From assembly GCA_024276395.1 (NCBI GenBank), contig JAJRXH010000452.1, forward strand, positions 1 to 8,695: a stretch of 8,695 bases of DNA, in the 5' to 3' direction. Numbering within the stretch: position 1 is the stretch's first letter; each line of letters opens with the position of its first letter. The notes beneath the pieces are model-generated. The model was not told where the DNA came from. It saw only the letters and a list, made by a program, of their open reading frames with translations, and did not search any database. Shown one piece after another: positions 5,866 to 8,695 of the stretch. This DNA comes from an archaeon. GTDB taxonomy: Archaea > Asgardarchaeota > Heimdallarchaeia > Hodarchaeales > S146-22. The position numbers and the translations under genes were made by a program.

Positions 5866-7050
5866 CTATTTATCACCTTGAAAGGACATGTTTATTAATT
5901 TTCTTGATAACCGATCAAAAACTTGAGCACAAATATCAATGAATGGACTATCAGCATCCCTACTTATCGGAATGAGCACATCAATTCTTTGTTCTGTAAG
6001 TTGCTTGATCAATGGCAACAAAACTGGATATGAAAGCAAATTATCATCTTTACAGTCAAGAACAATGAGAATTAATCCAGCATTAGTTTTTATCCAATTC
6101 TGAAAATTCAACATTTTTTTGTCATTCTCAATTAATTCAGCAAGAAATTTCGGTGAACAATACAGACAACTTGGATGCAAGTGATGCATCGTTTTGATTG
6201 TTTTCAAGCGTCTATCCAAAAATAGATCAAGTCTTCCTAATTTCATGTCAAGGTCCACATCATTCGTTACCATCACGATAACTTCTTCTAGATCATAAGA
6301 GCAAATAAATATATTGTTGGCGTTTTTCAATGTAATTTCTCCAACAAGTAATTCAGTTGATAATTGAGTTGAAAATAGTCTCTTTAGGTGAGTCATTTCG
6401 TTTTCTTTTGCAAAAAACATTACAATGAGTTGTTTCGTTAAAATCAAATCATACCGAATGAAGGCTTTTATGATGGCAAGAAGATCGTTAATCTTTGTAA
6501 CACGTGTTGTTGCCTCTGCATCCCGCGAAGAAGAGGGAATCATAGCACCATCAAAGACCCCACCATCCAATGCTATCATATTAATGAGTGAAGTATTAAT
6601 TACAGTTAAGTCTTTTGCACTAATTTCGAAAACAGAATGCCAATTTTGAATCAGATGAGATAAAAGTGATTCCATTCGATCTCGAAATAAAGAAATTTGA
6701 TGAAATAATGACTCATGAAAGAAAATAAGAATAAACGAAGGTACCTTACCACCACTAGCTTTTACACGTGGATCTTGGACGGAATGATCAATTAATTGAA
6801 ATTTCAGCGTGACTAGAACCCAATCGTCTTTATAAGGTACTGGAAAAGGACCATAAATTTTGCTTTCAACACTTTGTGCGACCACCACCGAATAATAATT
6901 GGCAATCATCTCAAGTTCATGCTTATTAAACAGTGACGTGACGGTATGAAATTTAATTTCCATTCCCAAATCCGTAAAAGTTGCCAGTGCAGACACTATC
7001 TTCTCATTCCAGTCCTCCTTCATCCGAATCGTTTCCATTGTAACGGTCAT
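5866..7050 (-). CDS. Orphan multi-domain protein with longin/roadblock-like N-terminal segment
   Basis: I do not recognise this 394-residue protein as a named family. After a charged helical start it has IYGPFPVPY (65-73), then WVLVTLKFQLIDHSVQDPRVK (77-97) and VPSFILIFF (103-111), followed by a long amphipathic helix (115-138). This order (beta hairpin, strands, helix) resembles longin/roadblock-type small-GTPase accessory domains, which are abundant in Asgard archaea. A second alpha/beta block spans about 185-285, with strands LIVMFFA, NNIFICSY and EEVIVMVTND. Next is an HPSCLYC motif (292-298; His292, Cys295, Cys298) that could help bind a metal, then a small Rossmann-like end (324-383; LILIVLD and DVLIPISRDAD). 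There is no membrane helix or signal peptide, so it is probably cytosolic. The ATG at 7050 is chosen because AGAAGG (7058-7063) lies 7 nt upstream; in-frame ATGs at codons 5 and 10 lack this. It is transcribed away from the membrane-bound regulator at 7324. A role in GTPase or trafficking-like systems would be speculation. Confidence 0.75.
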   Translation of the reverse strand: MTVTMETIRMKEDWNEKIVSALATFTDLGMEIKFHTVTSLFNKHELEMIANYYSVVVAQSVESKIYGPFPVPYKDDWVLVTLKFQLIDHSVQDPRVKASGGKVPSFILIFFHESLFHQISLFRDRMESLLSHLIQNWHSVFEISAKDLTVINTSLINMIALDGGVFDGAMIPSSSRDAEATTRVTKINDLLAIIKAFIRYDLILTKQLIVMFFAKENEMTHLKRLFSTQLSTELLVGEITLKNANNIFICSYDLEEVIVMVTNDVDLDMKLGRLDLFLDRRLKTIKTMHHLHPSCLYCSPKFLAELIENDKKMLNFQNWIKTNAGLILIVLDCKDDNLLSYPVLLPLIKQLTEQRIDVLIPISRDADSPFIDICAQVFDRLSRKLINMSFQGDK

Positions 7051-7064
7051 TTTTTAACCTTCTA

Positions 7065-7080
7065 AACTTTTTTTAAAGTT
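7065..7080. repeat. Inverted repeat AACTTT-TTTT-AAAGTT
   Basis: A perfect 6-bp inverted repeat with a 4-base T spacer lies just upstream of the ribosome site of the 394-aa gene. On the minus strand it contains a TTTAAAAA box, but initiation 25 bases from it would fall at the ATG itself. It may be an operator or a secondary promoter element. Confidence 0.3.
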
Positions 7081-7091
7081 GGATTGCCATT

Positions 7092-7105
7092 CCACTAATG
7101 AGTGG
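7092..7105. repeat. Inverted repeat CCACT-AATG-AGTGG in the divergent promoter region
   Basis: A perfect 5-bp stem with a 4-base loop lies 42 bp upstream of the minus-strand start and 31 bp left of the plus-strand TATA box. It is a candidate binding site for a dimeric regulator serving one or both divergent genes, for example the winged-helix protein encoded next door (inference). Confidence 0.35.
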
Positions 7106-7127
7106 GACCTTTTTACAATGATCTTTT

Positions 7128-7143
7128 GAGAAGAATTTAAATA
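7128..7143 (+). promoter_or_regulatory. Archaeal TATA box with BRE-like upstream element
   Basis: TTTAAATA at 7136-7143 is a perfect match to the archaeal TATA consensus (TTTAWATA), preceded by purine-rich GAGAAGAA. Initiation would be expected near 7165-7170, giving a leader of about 155 nt before the ATG at 7324. Read on the minus strand, the same core is TATTTAAA and could also fire leftward toward the 394-aa gene with a leader of about 60 nt, so one box may serve both directions. Confidence 0.5.
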
Positions 7144-7173
7144 CTCATAAATTTCAGATCGGATTGAAAAAAG

Positions 7174-7272
7174 ATGAACGCAATTGAGCGTCTCTTTTCC
7201 GGTCTAACTGCAAATTATGGTTATTGTTGGACTACAGCTAACTACTTTTTTATTGAAAGATCTTCTTTCTAA
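7174..7272 (+). other. 32-codon upstream ORF in the regulator's leader
   Basis: An ATG at 7174, five to ten bases after the expected transcription start of the TTTAAATA promoter, opens a 32-codon frame ending in TAA at 7270-7272. It lacks a Shine-Dalgarno site, which would suit near-leaderless initiation. The peptide (start MNAIERLFSG, aromatic middle ANYGYCW, end ERSSF) matches nothing I know. Chance occurrence is quite possible. Confidence 0.2.
7255..7269 (+). repeat. Inverted repeat GAAAGA-TCT-TCTTTC
   Basis: A perfect 6-bp stem with a 3-base loop lies 54 bases upstream of the regulator's ATG and overlaps the end of the 32-codon upstream ORF. It could act as an operator or as a leader hairpin. 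Confidence 0.35.
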
Positions 7273-7311
7273 TGTTGGTTGTTGATTCCAATCATTAGTC
7301 GTGCTTTCATT

Positions 7312-7316
7312 AGAGG
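7312..7316 (+). promoter_or_regulatory. Ribosome binding site that fixes the regulator start at 7324
   Basis: AGAGG lies seven bases before the ATG at 7324. The frame extends upstream to TTG codons at 7279 and 7282, but those lack a ribosome site and add 15 residues that read like leader sequence, so the ATG is preferred. Confidence 0.6.
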
Positions 7317-7323
7317 CGAGACT

Positions 7324-8289
7324 ATGACAGATTCTTCTAACATCCGCCTAACCTTAGACGACGATGAAAGTCTAAAAAAAATCTATGATGCGCTGGCACA
7401 TGAGGTAAGAAGGGAAATTTTACGAATCCTGGGAATGTATCAACATAGAGGGCTAAGCTTTTCAGAACTGAATTCAGAACTCCAACTCAAACCAGGAACC
7501 TTCTATTATCATCTAGACAAAATGAAAGACTTGGTCGTACAGCTTCCAGATAAAACTTATTGTCTAACTTCTCTTGGGAAAAAAGCTCATACAATTTTGC
7601 AAGAATCGGAAAAATTAATGCTAACATCTAGGCAGATACAAGGTGGTAATAATGATAACACGATTATTGGAAATATGACCAGAGTAACAGAGACTAATGA
7701 TGCTCAGATTGACCATGGACTTTTCTCATCATATCACGGACATCATTCTTTATTCTTACTGTTAGAGAAAGTATACTTGCAAAAAACGCCGACATCAGGT
7801 AATGTAGTTCAAATTATTCTTGTTCTATTGATTCAATCTTTTTTAGCGAGTGCTAGCGGTCTTGGTGTCCTACCACTTTACTTTGATTCAAAACTTTATT
7901 TTGATCCTGTTGTTACTTTTTTCCAAGTAATAGCTGCCTCCATCTCCATTTGGTTATTTTTAGAGTTTGGCTCAATGATAATATCAACTAAAAGAACATG
8001 TTGGAAGATGAATTTCTCCAAGGAATTATTCATTCTCATACCGGTTACACAATTACCAATGTATGTTTACCCACTCTTAGTAATAATTGGTGAACTATTC
8101 TTAATCTCCTTGGTTTCTGACCGTCTAGTCGCCTCCATCATCATTTTGACCTTGCAAACATTTACTTCATTAAATATGGCAATGGCGACATACGTTACCA
8201 AGCACATTCCCTTTGATAAATGCTTTCTACTGTCCTTGGGCGTCCTTTATCTTTCTTCTGTATTAGCGTGGACCTTCGTACAACTTTAA
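7324..8289 (+). CDS. Membrane-anchored winged-helix (ArsR-like) transcriptional regulator
   Basis: This 321-residue protein joins an N-terminal winged helix-turn-helix to a C-terminal membrane domain. Residues 18-97 show the ArsR-like pattern: YDALAHEVRREILRIL (21-36), LSFSELNSELQLKPGTFYYHLDKM (44-67, with the recognition helix around GTFYYHLDKM) and the wing, then LTSLGKKAH. A polar linker of about 60 residues follows. Hydrophobic segments lie at about 160-182, 194-221, 234-264 (one long or two short helices), 268-291 and 299-319. This gives about five or six membrane passes with short loops, comparable in layout to Yip1-like five-helix domains, although I cannot confirm homology. Such one-component fusions place a DNA-binding domain under a membrane sensor; the signal and targets are unknown. 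The most likely target is the adjacent divergent region with its inverted repeats. The fold of the N-terminal half is well supported. Confidence 0.88.
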   Translation: MTDSSNIRLTLDDDESLKKIYDALAHEVRREILRILGMYQHRGLSFSELNSELQLKPGTFYYHLDKMKDLVVQLPDKTYCLTSLGKKAHTILQESEKLMLTSRQIQGGNNDNTIIGNMTRVTETNDAQIDHGLFSSYHGHHSLFLLLEKVYLQKTPTSGNVVQIILVLLIQSFLASASGLGVLPLYFDSKLYFDPVVTFFQVIAASISIWLFLEFGSMIISTKRTCWKMNFSKELFILIPVTQLPMYVYPLLVIIGELFLISLVSDRLVASIIILTLQTFTSLNMAMATYVTKHIPFDKCFLLSLGVLYLSSVLAWTFVQL

Positions 8290-8695
8290 TTCTATTAAAA
8301 CCACATAGATTTTTCCGAAAAGTTGGCCTAAGAAGGACGTGTTTTTCCCATCAGTGCCGTGAGAACTTCCATTCTCCGATGATTCTTGAACATCTTGCTA
8401 AAAAATCGGGAAAATCCCTTCAGGCAACAGGCAGACGGCCGTTCTTTTCAGCGGTTCGTGCAGCAATGCCACGCAAAAAAAGAATTTAATCGGATTGTTT
8501 CAAAAAAGTGAGAGTTTCGGAAAGGCCTAAAAACTACCAATAAACAATTTACAAGCTACCTGAAAAGCAAGCAAATTACTGCTACTCGCTGTAACGAACC
8601 AATATTTGGTGACGAAAAAATATCATTCCAAAGTTCTTTATTTTCTCCGAACCTCATTTGCCACATCACGAATACTAGAACAAAATTTCCAAGCA
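8290..8695. other. 406-bp stretch without a supported gene
   Basis: After the regulator's stop I see no RNA gene, no convincing terminator (only a short T run, ATTTTTCC, at 8308-8315) and no complete coding region. A 110-bp part (8400-8480) is visibly richer in G and C than its surroundings. At the right edge the minus strand has two frames open out of the window: one ends in TAA at 8638-8640 after 18 codons (ending ANEVRRK), which reads like a plausible protein C-terminus, and another runs for 45 codons. Either could be the end of a gene lying beyond the window. Confidence 0.4.

Noticed and set aside
8400..8480. GC-richer patch with a GGTTCG element suggesting a tRNA
   Set aside because: No acceptor stem, anticodon arm or CCA-compatible folding could be found on either strand.
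8220..8489. 89-codon plus-strand ORF overlapping the end of the membrane regulator
   Set aside because: Its first 70 bases are a shadow of the regulator, the remainder has no recognisable motif, and no ribosome site precedes any internal ATG except weakly at 8379. The composition looks like random translation.
1..8695. CRISPR array, insertion sequence or phage genes
   Set aside because: No regularly spaced repeats, transposase or integrase motifs, or terminal inverted repeats are visible anywhere in the window.

Overview
The window looks archaeal. Candidate promoters are archaeal TATA/BRE-like boxes, the clearest being TTTAAATA at 7136-7143. Several starts have GGTG- or GGAAG-type Shine-Dalgarno sites. 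It contains a winged-helix regulator fused to a membrane domain, and a large orphan protein whose N-terminal part resembles the longin/roadblock-like folds common in Asgard archaea. I therefore suggest an Asgard or related archaeon of moderate-to-low GC. That placement is inference; no rRNA or ribosomal gene is present to test it.

Left part (1-2997, all plus strand). The window opens inside the last 122 codons of an unidentified gene, possibly a methyltransferase C-terminus. A short promoter-like spacer follows, holding two inverted repeats and a tandem 19-bp repeat. Next is a 152-aa basic, beta-rich, possibly C2-like protein. Then comes a two-gene operon: a 322-aa protein resembling the BtrH-N/C39-like (papain-fold) group, joined by a 4-base GTGA overlap to an arginase with complete manganese and substrate motifs.

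Middle part (2992-7050, all minus strand). The arginase meets an oncoming fold-III PLP enzyme (amino acid deaminase/aldolase, DSD1/D-threonine aldolase superfamily) with a 6-bp tail-to-tail overlap. Upstream of that, on the same strand, are adenylosuccinate synthetase (purA) and a 394-aa orphan with a longin-like N-terminal segment, an HxxCxxC motif and an alpha/beta C-terminal segment.

Right part (7051-8695). A 273-bp divergent intergenic region carries a strong TATA box, three small inverted repeats and a 32-codon upstream ORF. It leads into a plus-strand ArsR-like winged-helix protein with about five C-terminal membrane helices. The last 406 bp hold no gene I can support, except possibly the extreme C-terminus of a minus-strand gene at the right edge.

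Functionally, arginase (arginine to ornithine plus urea), the PLP amino-acid enzyme and PurA (IMP plus aspartate to adenylosuccinate) are amino-acid and purine metabolism genes. The least explained items are the papain-fold protein coupled to arginase, the 394-aa orphan and the membrane-bound regulator transcribed away from it.
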